Positions 54,301 to 63,665 of a stretch of DNA of 64,000 bases are shown here, one piece after another (positions within the stretch are counted from its first letter, which is position 1; the number at the start of each line of letters is the position of its first letter). The translations under genes and the position numbers were made by a program. Source of the stretch: an uncultured Oscillibacter sp. GTDB lineage: Bacteria; Bacillota; Clostridia; Oscillospirales; Oscillospiraceae. The notes beneath the pieces were generated by a model. That model worked only from the letters and a program-made list of their open reading frames with translations, was not told the origin of the DNA and searched no databases. The stretch spans positions 1-64,000 of the forward strand of contig UQUC01000002.1 in assembly GCA_900544105.1 (NCBI GenBank), given 5' to 3'.

Positions 54301-55701
54301 TTACTCCGCTGCGTAAACGGCTTTCATACCTTTATACGTCTCATAGCAGTCCAGCTTGGAGACCACCTCAAAGGGGGCGTGCATGGCCAGCACCGGTACG
54401 CCGGCGTCCAGCGTTGTAATATTGCGGTTGGCCATATACATGGCCACGGTGCCGCCGCCGCCGGCATCCACCTTGCCCAGCTCCGCGATCTGCCAGATGA
54501 CCTTGGCCCGGTCAAAGATACCCCGGACATAGCCCACCGTCTCGGCACTGGCATCGCTGGCGCCGGACTTGCCACGGGCGCCGGTGTACTTGCACAGGCC
54601 AATGCCGTAGTTCAGATAGGCGGCGTTCTTCTTCTCAAACACCTCGCCAAAGTTGGGATCGTAGGCCGCCGTCACGTCGGCACTGAGGCAGAAGGAATTC
54701 TCCAGGCACACCCGCAGGGCCGCCCCCTGAGCCTCGCACAGATCCTCCATAAAGGTGTCGAAGGCAGCGGACTGCATACCGGTCACGCCGTCGGAGCCGA
54801 TCTCCTCCTTGTCCGCCAGCACACAGACGGCGGTTTTGGCAGGCGTCTTGTCCAGGTCCAGCAGCGCTTTCAAGGCGGCATAGCCGCAGACGCGGTCGTC
54901 ATGGCCGTAGGAGCCGATCATAGAGCGGTCCAGGCCGATCTCCGTGGCCTTCACAGCCGGCACTGCTTCCAGTTCAGCGGAGGTGAAATCGTCCTCGGTG
55001 ATGCCGTATTTCTCGTTCAGCAGCTGCATCACAGCCAGCTTCACCCGGTCGGAGCCTTCATCGTCTCCGATGGGCTTGCTGCCCAGCAACAGATTGAGCT
55101 GTTCGCCCACGATCCCCTCAGCCAGCGGCTTCTTGCTCTGCTCCTGACCCAGATGGGGCAGCAGGTCCGTGATGACCAGCTTGGGATCGCCTTCATCGCC
55201 GCCGATGTTCACCGTGACGGTGGTGCCATCCGTCAGCGCCACCACGCCGTGAAGCTCCATCGGGATGGTCACCCACTGGTACTTGCGGATGCCGCCGTAG
55301 TAGTGGGTCTTGAAATAGGCCAGCTCATTGTCCTCGTACAGAGGATTGGGCTTCAGATCCAGCCGGGGAGAGTCGATGTGGGCTGCGGCGATCTGGGTGC
55401 CTTCGCTCATGGGCTTGCTGCCGATATGGGCCAGCAGCACGCTCTTCCCCCGGTTGCAGACATACACCTTGTCTCCGGCCTTCAATGCCTGTCCCCGGAC
55501 CAAGGGCTTGTATCCGGCCTGCTCTGCAAGGCGGACCGTCTCCGCCGCGCAGAGACGCTCGGTCTTGCCTGCATCCAGAAACGCCATATATTCCTTGCAG
55601 TAGGCTTCCATCTGCTCCAGCTCCGCCGCGTCCACACGGTCAAAACCGTTTTTGCGGCTGCTCAGCAGCTTTTCCTTCAATGCCTTGTTGCTATCAGACA
55701 T
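54301..55701 (-). CDS. M18 family aminopeptidase
   Basis: This is a zinc aminopeptidase of the aspartyl-aminopeptidase (M18) clan, usually cutting acidic or neutral N-terminal residues in the cytoplasm. The 466-residue length is usual. IAAAHIDSPRLDLKP (about residue 105) holds the first zinc His and Asp, VLADKEEIGSDGV (about residue 290) holds the catalytic and ligand glutamates, and a C-terminal LAMHAPFEVVSKLD completes the metal site. The substrate is inferred only from family. It follows the TsaC-CoaE gene, with a repeat element between. Confidence 0.93.
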   Translation of the reverse strand: MSDSNKALKEKLLSSRKNGFDRVDAAELEQMEAYCKEYMAFLDAGKTERLCAAETVRLAEQAGYKPLVRGQALKAGDKVYVCNRGKSVLLAHIGSKPMSEGTQIAAAHIDSPRLDLKPNPLYEDNELAYFKTHYYGGIRKYQWVTIPMELHGVVALTDGTTVTVNIGGDEGDPKLVITDLLPHLGQEQSKKPLAEGIVGEQLNLLLGSKPIGDDEGSDRVKLAVMQLLNEKYGITEDDFTSAELEAVPAVKATEIGLDRSMIGSYGHDDRVCGYAALKALLDLDKTPAKTAVCVLADKEEIGSDGVTGMQSAAFDTFMEDLCEAQGAALRVCLENSFCLSADVTAAYDPNFGEVFEKKNAAYLNYGIGLCKYTGARGKSGASDASAETVGYVRGIFDRAKVIWQIAELGKVDAGGGGTVAMYMANRNITTLDAGVPVLAMHAPFEVVSKLDCYETYKGMKAVYAAE

Positions 55702-55718
55702 AGTATCCTCCTTCGAGA

Positions 55719-55774
55719 CTGTCGATAAAGTGGTAAATTCTCCGCGGCGGTAAGGTAAGGCAGCCGCTAACGGC
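55719..55774. repeat. Dispersed intergenic repeat, copy A
   Basis: The 56 bases starting CTGTCGATAAAGTGGTAAAT and ending in GCAGCCGCTAACGGCT match copy B at 63610-63665 at about 48 of 56 positions without gaps. The 3' part forms a short hairpin (AGCCG-CTAA-CGGCT). Two copies with compensatory-looking differences in the stem suggest a mobile or structured intergenic element. Confidence 0.65.
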
Positions 55775-55787
55775 TCCTGTCTGTCGT

Positions 55788-57455
55788 TTACCGGCTGGCT
55801 TCATTCTTTTCCTCCCGGAGCTCTCCGATGAGGCGGCGGAAGAAATCTCTGGCGATCTCCCGGAAATCCTCCGGCGTCTCAGCGGTGTTACTCAGCTCAT
55901 AGTCGCACTTACCGCGGTAGAATTCGTCGGATTTCTGGGCGGAGATCCGCATACGGGCATAGCGCTCATCAATGCCGTCCCGGGCCATGATCCGCCGCAC
56001 CCGCAGCTCCGCTGGGGCCGTGACAGCCACGGTCCGGTCACACAGGGCCTCCGCGCCGCTTTCGATCAGGTTGATGGCATCCACCGCCACCAGCTCACCG
56101 GTCTGACAGCGGCGCTGCACTTCTGGCACAACGAACTGGTAAATGACCTCATTGAGCTGCGCCATCCGTTCCTTGTTCTCAAAGACCAGTTCACCCAGCT
56201 TCTTGCGGTTCAGCGCACCGTCGGAGTTGAACACGCCGTGGAATCTCACCTCAATGGCGTGGCGCAGCTCCGCGCTGTCCCGGAGCATCTCATGGTATAC
56301 CTCGTCGCAGTCGATGACCCGGCCGCCCAGGTCCCGGATGGCCTCCAGCGCGCTGGTCTTGCCGGAGCCGGTACCGCCGGTGATGCCAATGACCACTCGC
56401 TTCTGTCCTGCGGCGATGGTCTTGAAGCCCGCCGCCTTCTTCAACCGGTTGCTGATGGCAAGTCCAAGGCCCTGACTGTCCGGGCACTGGGCATAGATCT
56501 GGGTCGCGTCCTTGCTGTCAAAGGCCCGCAGTGCGTCAAACACCCGCTGGGCCTGGATCCGCTTATCCTGACTGGGACCCAGACATTCCACTTCCTGTTC
56601 CTTGAACAGCTCCGCGAATTCGTCAAAGCAGATGACGCCGTCACCGGGCTTCACCATCTGCAAAATGGTCCGGGCGGAAGCCTCCGCCGGGCCGGTGACA
56701 ACGGTCACCGGGGCCTTGGGTGCATAATGGCGATACTTCATGCCGGGAGCCTTGGGCTGCTCCCCGTCCTTCAGCCGCTCCGTTACGGCCTTATCCACCG
56801 CCACGGGGCCAACGACCTCTTCCAATGCCTCCAAAGGCAGTCCGCCGGGTCTCAGCAGACGGGGCGGTGTGCAGGTCAGATCCAAAATGGTAGATTCCAC
56901 GCCCACCTGACAGGGGCCGCCGTCCACCACGGCGTCGATCTTGCCCTCCATGTCCTCCATCACATCCGCCGCAGTGGTGCAGCTGGGACGGCCGGAGGTG
57001 TTGGCGCTGGGCGCGGCCACGGGAACGCCTGCCTCCCGGATGATGGACAGTGTCACCTGATGGTCCGGGCAGCGGACGCCCACGGTGTCCAATCCCGCTG
57101 TGGTGGCGTCCGGCACGACGGGTTTCCGTTTCAGGATCATGGTCAGAGGACCGGGCCAGAATTTCCGGGCCAGCGTATACGCCAGCGGTGGCACGTCCTC
57201 GCAGTACCGGGGCAGCCATTGCGGTCCCGGAATATGGATGATGAGAGGGTTGTCCTGCGGACGGCCCTTGGCCTCGAAGATCTTGTTAACAGCCTCTGCG
57301 TCCAGTGCATTAGCACCCAGACCGTAGACCGTTTCCGTGGGAATTCCCACCAGTCCCCCCTGCCGCAGGATGTCTGCCGCTGCGGAGATCTGATCCTCGA
57401 TGATCTTTTGCTGACCCTTGGTGTCCCGCAGGTCAAAATATCGTGTATGCATCAT
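55788..57455 (-). CDS. Fused threonylcarbamoyl-AMP synthase (TsaC/Sua5) and dephospho-CoA kinase (CoaE)
   Basis: One continuous 555-residue frame carries two enzymes. Residues 1-340 are a full Sua5: YrdC core with GGLVGIPTETVYGLGANA near residue 33, FWPGPLTMIL, APSANTSGRPSCTTAADV, and the linker PGMKYRHYAPKAP before its C-terminal domain. It makes threonylcarbamoyl-AMP for tRNA t6A. Residues 350-555 are CoaE, the last CoA step: VIGITGGTGSGKTSALE (P-loop), VIDCDEVYHEML and DAINLIESGAEALCD. Both look complete. These are normally separate genes. The start codon is preceded by GAGGCGAG. Confidence 0.93.
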   Translation of the reverse strand: MMHTRYFDLRDTKGQQKIIEDQISAAADILRQGGLVGIPTETVYGLGANALDAEAVNKIFEAKGRPQDNPLIIHIPGPQWLPRYCEDVPPLAYTLARKFWPGPLTMILKRKPVVPDATTAGLDTVGVRCPDHQVTLSIIREAGVPVAAPSANTSGRPSCTTAADVMEDMEGKIDAVVDGGPCQVGVESTILDLTCTPPRLLRPGGLPLEALEEVVGPVAVDKAVTERLKDGEQPKAPGMKYRHYAPKAPVTVVTGPAEASARTILQMVKPGDGVICFDEFAELFKEQEVECLGPSQDKRIQAQRVFDALRAFDSKDATQIYAQCPDSQGLGLAISNRLKKAAGFKTIAAGQKRVVIGITGGTGSGKTSALEAIRDLGGRVIDCDEVYHEMLRDSAELRHAIEVRFHGVFNSDGALNRKKLGELVFENKERMAQLNEVIYQFVVPEVQRRCQTGELVAVDAINLIESGAEALCDRTVAVTAPAELRVRRIMARDGIDERYARMRISAQKSDEFYRGKCDYELSNTAETPEDFREIARDFFRRLIGELREEKNEASR

Positions 57456-57513
57456 TTCTCGCCTCGAATTATCTTATATTCAACGCCGCCGGGCGTCTAC
57501 TCTCAAAGTATGC

Positions 57514-58581
57514 TCACTCTGCTTCCCGTCCCTGTTTCAGCTTCTCTGCCTGATCCGCCGTCACCAGCGCGTCGATCAGCTCGTCCAGTGCGCCGTCCAT
57601 GATGGCGTCGATCTTATAAAGCGTCAGGCCGATGCGGTGGTCCGTCACCCGTCCCTGCGGGAAATTATAAGTGCGGATCCGCTGGGAACGGTCCCCGCTG
57701 CCCACCTGACTGCGGCGCTCCGCGTCATAGGCGCTCTCCCGCTTTTCCCGCTCCGCCTCGTACAGCCGGGAGGCCAGCAGACGCATGGCCTTCTCCCGGT
57801 TCTGAAACTGGCTGCGCTCCTCCTGACACTCGGCGATCATGCCGGTGGGCTTATGGATCAGCCGCACGGCGGAGGAGGTCTTGTTCACGTGCTGTCCGCC
57901 GGCGCCACTGGCCCGGTAGACCTGCATTTCAATATCTGCGGGGTTCAGTTCCACGTCCACCGGCTCCATCTCCGGCAGCACTGCCACCGTGGCGGCACTG
58001 GTGTGGATACGGCCGCCGGATTCCGTCTCCGGCACCCGCTGGACCCGGTGGACGCCGGATTCAAACTTCAGCCGGGACCAGGCCCCGTCCCCCTCAATGA
58101 CGGCGGAGCAGTCCTTCACGCCGCCAAGCTCCGTTTCGTTGATGCTGGCGATCTCCAGCTTCCAGCCGTGGCTCTCGGCGTACATGGTATACATCCGCAG
58201 AAGGGAATGGGCGAACAGGGCGCTTTCCTCGCCTCCGACGCCGCCCCGGATCTCCAGGATCACGTTTCGGCTGTCGTTAGGATCTCTTGGCAGCAGGAGG
58301 ATCGTCAGCTTTTCCCTCAGCTGTTCCAGTTCTTCCTTGGCTTCCGCCAGTTCGTCCTGGGCCATTTCCTTCATTTCCGGGTCATGGAGCAGTTCCTCTG
58401 CCTCCCGGCGGCGGCTGTCCGCCGTCTGATAAGCCCGGTAGGTCTCCACCACCGGCAGCAGTTCCTTCAATTCCCGGTTCACCTGACGCAGCTTCTCTGC
58501 GTCGCCATACACCCGAGGATCGCCCAACTGGGATTCCAGATCCTCATACCGGAGGTCCAGATCCTTTAATTTATCCAGCAT
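57514..58581 (-). CDS. prfA: Peptide chain release factor 1
   Basis: RF1 reads UAA and UAG stop codons and releases the peptide. The 355-residue protein has the catalytic GGQ motif in [17 protein letters not shown] (about residue 225), the anticodon-like region with [12 protein letters not shown] before it (PXT element), and the C-terminal [27 protein letters not shown] is seven bases upstream of the ATG. It lies between flavodoxin and TsaC-CoaE; t6A synthesis and RF1 genes are frequent neighbours. Confidence 0.97.
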   Translation of the reverse strand: MLDKLKDLDLRYEDLESQLGDPRVYGDAEKLRQVNRELKELLPVVETYRAYQTADSRRREAEELLHDPEMKEMAQDELAEAKEELEQLREKLTILLLPRDPNDSRNVILEIRGGVGGEESALFAHSLLRMYTMYAESHGWKLEIASINETELGGVKDCSAVIEGDGAWSRLKFESGVHRVQRVPETESGGRIHTSAATVAVLPEMEPVDVELNPADIEMQVYRASGAGGQHVNKTSSAVRLIHKPTGMIAECQEERSQFQNREKAMRLLASRLYEAEREKRESAYDAERRSQVGSGDRSQRIRTYNFPQGRVTDHRIGLTLYKIDAIMDGALDELIDALVTADQAEKLKQGREAE

Positions 58582-58626
58582 AGCTGTGCTCCTTTCTCAA
58601 ATGTTGAAATTTGAAAAGGAGTGTCG

Positions 58627-59118
58627 CTATTCCTCCTCCGCCAGCAGTTCCCGGATCTGCCGGAGAAATTCCTCCTGCCAAAAGGTGTGGCCCACATGTC
58701 CCACCCGCAGGGATGTGGCCGCCTGATGGGGCTTTCCCGTATACTGATCCATCTGCCGGTAAATATCCTCGCTCTTGTGCTCGCTGCCGCGGGTCAGCAC
58801 ATAGGCCACCCGCTTCATCTCTCCGCCGTGGTTTTTGAGGAAACTGCGGATCACGCTGCTGCACCGCCCGGCCCACACCGGGGTACCAACAATGACCAAC
58901 CGGTAATTTTCCAGCTTTCGTTCCGTTTCAAAGGGCAGAACGTCAGGGCAGTCCTTTCGCATGGCGTCCATGCCGCTGCGGAGCCAACCTCGCAGACCGC
59001 TCCGCTCCACGCCATCGGTCAATGCCACCAGCTCCGCGTCCATTTCTTTGGCGATGGTCTCCATCACCCGTTTGGTATTCCCCGTTCGGGAATAGTAAAT
59101 GCAGAGTACATCCCGCAT
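58627..59118 (-). CDS. Flavodoxin-like protein
   Basis: An FMN-binding protein of 163 residues. It begins VLCIYYSRTGNTKRVMETIA, in which SRTGNT is the phosphate loop, and has VIVGTPVWAGRCSSVIRSFL near residue 75. The C-terminal part is polar and may dock a partner. It could be an electron carrier or a small NAD(P)H-dependent reductase. The partner is not evident. It lies 45 bases upstream of prfA on the same strand. Confidence 0.85.
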   Translation of the reverse strand: MRDVLCIYYSRTGNTKRVMETIAKEMDAELVALTDGVERSGLRGWLRSGMDAMRKDCPDVLPFETERKLENYRLVIVGTPVWAGRCSSVIRSFLKNHGGEMKRVAYVLTRGSEHKSEDIYRQMDQYTGKPHQAATSLRVGHVGHTFWQEEFLRQIRELLAEEE

Positions 59119-59135
59119 GTTTTCACCTCTGTTTC

Positions 59136-61040
59136 TTATGCCTCGCCCGCCGCTTCGCTGAGCTCCTCCCAGCGGAGGTACAGGGCATCCAGCTCCGCCT
59201 GGGCAGCGTCCTTATCCGCCACCAGCGCATTGAGCTTTTCATAGTCGCAGGCGTTGGCCTCCATTTCAGCGTCCAGCGCCCCGATCCGCTCCTCCGCTTT
59301 GGCGATCTCCCGCTCGCAGATGGTCAGCTGCCGCCGGGCCGCCTGCTGCGCCCGGTCACCCCGGACCGGTTTTTCTGTAACCGTCTTTTCCTTTACAGGC
59401 TTTGGTGCTTCTGTTTTTTCCGCTTCTTCCTGCGCCTTCACCTGCCGGTACTGAGCAAAGCCCATGGGATAGTCGGTAATGGTGCCATTCGCCACCTCCC
59501 AGATCCGGGTGGCGAAGCGGTTGATGAAGTACCGGTCATGGCTGACGAACAGCAGCGTGCCGTCATAGGCCTCCACCGCCTCCTCGATCCACTCTCTGGA
59601 AGCAATGTCCAGATGGTTGGTAGGCTCGTCCAGGATCAGGAAGTTGATCTCGTCGTCCATCAGCATACACAGCCGCAGGCGGCTCTGCTCGCCGCCGGAC
59701 AGGACGGACACCGGCTTGAGGACGTCCTCACCCCGGAAGTCGTAAGCTGCCAGCCGGTTCCGGGCGGACTGAGCGGAGATGCCCCGCTTGGCCGCCATCA
59801 TGTTCTCCACCAGATTCCAGTCCGGGTGGTCAAAGTGGATGATCTGAGGCAGATAGGCCAGCTTCACCTGCGGCCCCAGCCGGATGCGCCCGCTGTCCGG
59901 GTACACTTCGTCGGCGATCATCTTGATGAGGGTGGATTTGCCGGTGCCGTTGTCACCGATGAGGGCGATGCGCTCGCCCCCCTCCACCTTCAGGGAAATG
60001 CCCTCAAAAAGTGGTTTCTCGCCGTAGGCCTTGCTCAGGTTCCGGATCCCCAGCACCTCGTCCCCGTGGAACTCCGCGGCGGTGAACCGGGCGTCCATCT
60101 TCCGGGCCTTGGTGGGCTTGGCCGTGGTACGCATCCGCTCGATGCGGCGCTCCATGGAAATGGCCCGGCGATAGGTCTTGTCCATGCCCTGGAAGGCCCA
60201 CATCCGCAGCTGCTCCGCAGACTTTTCCAGTTGGGCGATCTTGGCCTGCTCCTTTTCGTACTGCTTCATCCGCTCCTGATAGCGGCGTTCTTTTTCCACC
60301 GCGTAGAAGCTGTAATTGCCGGAGTAAAACTCTGCTTTACCGTTTTCGATCTCAATGGCCCGGTTCACGGAGCGGTCCAAAAAGTAGCGGTCATGGGAAA
60401 TGGCAACCACAGTGCCCCGGAATTTCTGGATATAGGCCTCCAGCCACTCCGTAGCGTGAAGGTCTAAATGGTTGGTAGGCTCATCCAGCAGCAGAATGTC
60501 CGTATCCTCCAGAATCAGGCGGCCCAGGTTCACCCGGGTCTTTTCGCCGCCGGAAAGCTGGTCGAACAGCCTCCCCCGCATATCGTCGGAAATGGACAGG
60601 CCGTTGGCCACCTTGCTGATAGCCACGTCCGTATCGTAGCCGCCGAACACCTCGAACCGTTCGGACAGGCTCCCGTAACGCTTCAGGATGGCCGGGTCCA
60701 TTTCCCCCGCCGCCATGCGGCCCGCCAGTTCTTCCATTTCAGCGGTCAGGGCGTGGAGCCGCCCGAAGGCGGAGCGCAGCACATCGTCCACGGTATATCC
60801 CTCCGGGTACACCGGGATCTGAGAGATCAGACCCATGCGGTGTCCCGGCGAAATGGTGACGGTGCCTTCGTCGTAATCCAGCTCTCCCGTCAATATTTTG
60901 AACAGCGTGGACTTGCCGGCGCCGTTTTTGCCCAGCAGACCTACCCGCTGCCCCTGATCGATTTGAAAGGTGACACCATCCAGAACATTGTGGCCCACCT
61001 CAAAGGATTTTACAAGATTGTTGACCTGAATCTCAATCAT
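59136..61040 (-). CDS. ABC-F family ATPase (YdiF/EttA-like)
   Basis: This duplicated ABC ATPase has 634 residues and no membrane domain, and acts on ribosomes. The first cassette has GKNGAGKSTLFKIL and LSGGEKTRVNLGRLIL, with DILLLDEPTNHLDL. The second has GDNGTGKSTLIKM and LSGGEQSRLRLCMLM, with FLILDEPTNHLD. Both catalytic glutamates are present. A linker of about 80 residues and a basic, coiled-coil C terminus (KEKTVTEKPVRGDRAQQAARRQLTICEREI) are seen. An antibiotic-resistance role cannot be decided from sequence. It overlaps murF by eight bases. Confidence 0.92.
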   Translation of the reverse strand: MIEIQVNNLVKSFEVGHNVLDGVTFQIDQGQRVGLLGKNGAGKSTLFKILTGELDYDEGTVTISPGHRMGLISQIPVYPEGYTVDDVLRSAFGRLHALTAEMEELAGRMAAGEMDPAILKRYGSLSERFEVFGGYDTDVAISKVANGLSISDDMRGRLFDQLSGGEKTRVNLGRLILEDTDILLLDEPTNHLDLHATEWLEAYIQKFRGTVVAISHDRYFLDRSVNRAIEIENGKAEFYSGNYSFYAVEKERRYQERMKQYEKEQAKIAQLEKSAEQLRMWAFQGMDKTYRRAISMERRIERMRTTAKPTKARKMDARFTAAEFHGDEVLGIRNLSKAYGEKPLFEGISLKVEGGERIALIGDNGTGKSTLIKMIADEVYPDSGRIRLGPQVKLAYLPQIIHFDHPDWNLVENMMAAKRGISAQSARNRLAAYDFRGEDVLKPVSVLSGGEQSRLRLCMLMDDEINFLILDEPTNHLDIASREWIEEAVEAYDGTLLFVSHDRYFINRFATRIWEVANGTITDYPMGFAQYRQVKAQEEAEKTEAPKPVKEKTVTEKPVRGDRAQQAARRQLTICEREIAKAEERIGALDAEMEANACDYEKLNALVADKDAAQAELDALYLRWEELSEAAGEA

Positions 61041-62406
61041 AATACTTCCGCAAGTCCTCCGTCAGCCGCTCAAAGCGCATGGAATGTGACGCCTTGATGA
61101 GCATACTGGTGTTGGGCCGCAGCTGCTCCCGCACCGTGGGGAGCGCCTCCTCCTTTGTGGCGAAATGCACCACGTCTCCGCCGCTCATGGCGGCGCCGTC
61201 TGCGATCCGCGCGGCCTTGGAGCCAATGGCGATCACAAAGTCAATGCCCAGCATGGCCGCCAGAGCGCCGGCGTTGAAGTGGGCCTGATCCGTCAGGTCC
61301 CCCAGCTCGCCCATGTCGCCCAGCACCGCCACCCGGCGTTCACAGTCCGTGCGGCCCAGGACCTCCAGTGCCGCCGTAACAGACTGGGGATTGGCGTTGT
61401 AGCAGTCGTCCAGCAGCACCCGTCCCCCCGGCAGGCGGATGACCCGCATCCGGGAGCCGGTAGGCTCATAGGCTGCCACGCCCCGGACGATCTCCTCCCG
61501 GCTGAGGCCCAGCTCCTCCCCCACAGCCACCGCCATGGATGCGGAATAGGCCATGTGCTCGCCGGGAGCCGGGATGGTCAGGGCATAGGTGTCACGGGCC
61601 GTCGTCACCGTGCAGGTGATGCCGTCCACGCCGTGATCCACAATGTCGCTGATCCGGGTCTCACAGTGCTCACTCTGGCCGCAGCGGACGATCCGCTGGG
61701 GCAGCGTCACCGTATCCAGCAGGGCGTCGTCGCCATTGAGGATGGCCACACCGTCTGCCTTCAGATGTTCAAAAATCTCGCATTTGGCCTTTAAAATTCC
61801 CTCTCGGCTGCCCAGATATTCGATATGGGCGTCGCCGATGTTGGAGATCACGGCAATGTCCGGCCGCACCATGGCTCCCAGATATTCGATCTCGCCGAAG
61901 TGGTTCATACCGGTCTCGATCACCGCCGCCTCATGCTCCGGGGCAAGGCCCAGCAGCGTCAGAGGCGTGCCGATGTCATTGTTGAAATTCTCCGGCGTCT
62001 TGAGGACGTTCAGCTTGATCCCCAGCACGGCGGCGATCATCTCCTTGGTGGTCGTCTTGCCCACGCTGCCGGTGATCTGCACAAAGGGGATCTCAAACCG
62101 GTCCCGGTAGGCGGAGGCCAGATCCCGCAAAGCCAGTCGGGTATCCGCTACCTTGATGTAAAACTTATCCTCCCGGATATTCTGGGGCAGCTTGGCGCAC
62201 AGGCAACCTGCGGCGCCGGCGTCCAGCGCCGCGTCGATGAACTGGTGGCCGTCGAACTTCTCCCCCACCCAGGGCAGAAACAGGCTGCCGGGAACGATCC
62301 TCCGGCTGTCCGTGGAAACGACGCTCACCACCGGGACCTGTTCACTGGGATTCCACCAGACACCCTTGACCGCAGATGCGATCTCTGTTACCGTCATTGG
62401 CTGCAT
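61033..62406 (-). CDS. murF: UDP-N-acetylmuramoyl-tripeptide-D-alanyl-D-alanine ligase MurF
   Basis: MurF adds D-Ala-D-Ala to UDP-MurNAc-tripeptide, the last cytoplasmic step in making the stem peptide. The 457-residue protein has VQITGSVGKTTTKEMIAAVL (ATP loop, about residue 113), VIETGMNHFGEIEYLG and LDDCYNANPQSVTAALEVL. It lies three bases downstream of ddl, so the supply of D-Ala-D-Ala and its use are encoded together. Confidence 0.97.
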   Translation of the reverse strand: MQPMTVTEIASAVKGVWWNPSEQVPVVSVVSTDSRRIVPGSLFLPWVGEKFDGHQFIDAALDAGAAGCLCAKLPQNIREDKFYIKVADTRLALRDLASAYRDRFEIPFVQITGSVGKTTTKEMIAAVLGIKLNVLKTPENFNNDIGTPLTLLGLAPEHEAAVIETGMNHFGEIEYLGAMVRPDIAVISNIGDAHIEYLGSREGILKAKCEIFEHLKADGVAILNGDDALLDTVTLPQRIVRCGQSEHCETRISDIVDHGVDGITCTVTTARDTYALTIPAPGEHMAYSASMAVAVGEELGLSREEIVRGVAAYEPTGSRMRVIRLPGGRVLLDDCYNANPQSVTAALEVLGRTDCERRVAVLGDMGELGDLTDQAHFNAGALAAMLGIDFVIAIGSKAARIADGAAMSGGDVVHFATKEEALPTVREQLRPNTSMLIKASHSMRFERLTEDLRKYYD

Positions 62407-62409
62407 ACG

Positions 62410-63462
62410 TTATCTCCTCTTGATTTTTAAGGACTGCCGCACGATCTCCTCGCACAGGTCATCATAGCTGACGCCCACGGCGGCGGCCTCCTTGGGCACG
62501 AAGCTGGTGGGGGTCATTCCCGGCAGGGAGTTGGCCTCCAGGCACCAGAGCTGCCCGTTTTCGTCCATGATCATATCCGTCCGGGAATAGACGGCCAGCC
62601 CCAGGGCCTTATGGACCCGCAAAGCCATCTCGCCCACAGCCTTCGCCTGTTCCTCCGTCAGCTCCGCCGGGCAGATCTCCTTCGCGCCGCCGGCCTGATA
62701 CTTGGCTTCATAGTCAAAGTTCTCCACGCTGGGGAAGGTCTCCACCGGGGGCAGATACCGCTCGCCCAGCACGGCGTCCGTCAGCTCCCGGCCGTAGATC
62801 CGCTGCTCCACCAGCACCTCATGGCAGAAGCCGCGGACCTGCCGCAGGGCATCCGCCAGCTCTGCCCGATCCTTGGGCAGATAGACGCCCAGAGAGGAAC
62901 CGCCAGTGGGAGCCTTCACCACGCAGGGCATGGGCAGCGTCTCCGCCAGTTGGGGGATCTCCGCCTCGGTATAGGTCAATTTCTGCCACTTGGGATTGGG
63001 GATGCCGTTGGCGTCCATCATCTCCTTGGCGGCGATCTTATCCATGGCGATGGCGGAGCCTAAGTAGCCCGCGCCGGTATAGGGGACGCCCAGCAGGTCC
63101 AGCGTTGCCTGGATACGGCCATCCTCGCCGTCCTGACCGTGAAGGCCCAGGAACACGATGTCCGCCAGACGGCAGATATCCAGCACATGAGGACCGATAT
63201 GGCTGGGGCTCTGATCCGGGCGACTACGGCGGACCGCATCCAGATCCGGGGCCTGCACCTCGATCTTCACATCCGGGCACAGGCCATCCGGCGCGTCAAA
63301 CAGCGTATTCAGATCTGCGGGTGGATTTTCCAGTCCCATAAACATATCCACCAGAATGGCCTGATGGCCCTTGCGACGTAGCGCCTGGCACACGCCGGTA
63401 CCGGACACCAGAGAGACAGTTCGCTCGGTGGAGATGCCGCCGGCTAAAACAACGATTTTCAT
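62410..63462 (-). CDS. ddl: D-alanine-D-alanine ligase
   Basis: This ATP-grasp ligase makes the D-Ala-D-Ala dipeptide used by MurF. The 350-residue protein begins VVLAGGISTERTVSLVSG, has VFLGLHGQDGEDGRIQATLDLLGVPYTG (split motif), CVVKAPTGGSSLGVYLPKD near residue 180, and the metal-binding LWCLEANSLPGMTPTSFVPKEAA at the end. The usual D-Ala selectivity residue appears normal, so lactate or serine specificity is not suggested. The ribosome site, AAAGG, is 12 bases from the ATG. Confidence 0.96.
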   Translation of the reverse strand: MKIVVLAGGISTERTVSLVSGTGVCQALRRKGHQAILVDMFMGLENPPADLNTLFDAPDGLCPDVKIEVQAPDLDAVRRSRPDQSPSHIGPHVLDICRLADIVFLGLHGQDGEDGRIQATLDLLGVPYTGAGYLGSAIAMDKIAAKEMMDANGIPNPKWQKLTYTEAEIPQLAETLPMPCVVKAPTGGSSLGVYLPKDRAELADALRQVRGFCHEVLVEQRIYGRELTDAVLGERYLPPVETFPSVENFDYEAKYQAGGAKEICPAELTEEQAKAVGEMALRVHKALGLAVYSRTDMIMDENGQLWCLEANSLPGMTPTSFVPKEAAAVGVSYDDLCEEIVRQSLKIKRR

Positions 63463-63609
63463 GGAAAATCAGAACCTTTCTATTTTTATGGCAGTTTGTG
63501 ATGGACATAACGATACTATTTTAGTCTATTGTAATTATAGTAGTTTAGCACAAACCCCCGCTGAATACAATATGAACTTTTCCCTCAGTTCTGTTCAGAC
63601 GCAAGCAGC

Positions 63610-63665
63610 CTGTCAATAAAGTGGTAAATCCTCTGCGACGGTAAGGCAGGGCAGCCGTTAGCGGC
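63610..63665. repeat. Dispersed intergenic repeat, copy B
   Basis: This is the second copy of the element described at 55719-55774. Its hairpin (CAGCCG-TTAG-CGGCTG, 63652-63667) is preserved despite base changes. Here it is the first part of a longer GC-rich folded stretch. Confidence 0.65.
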
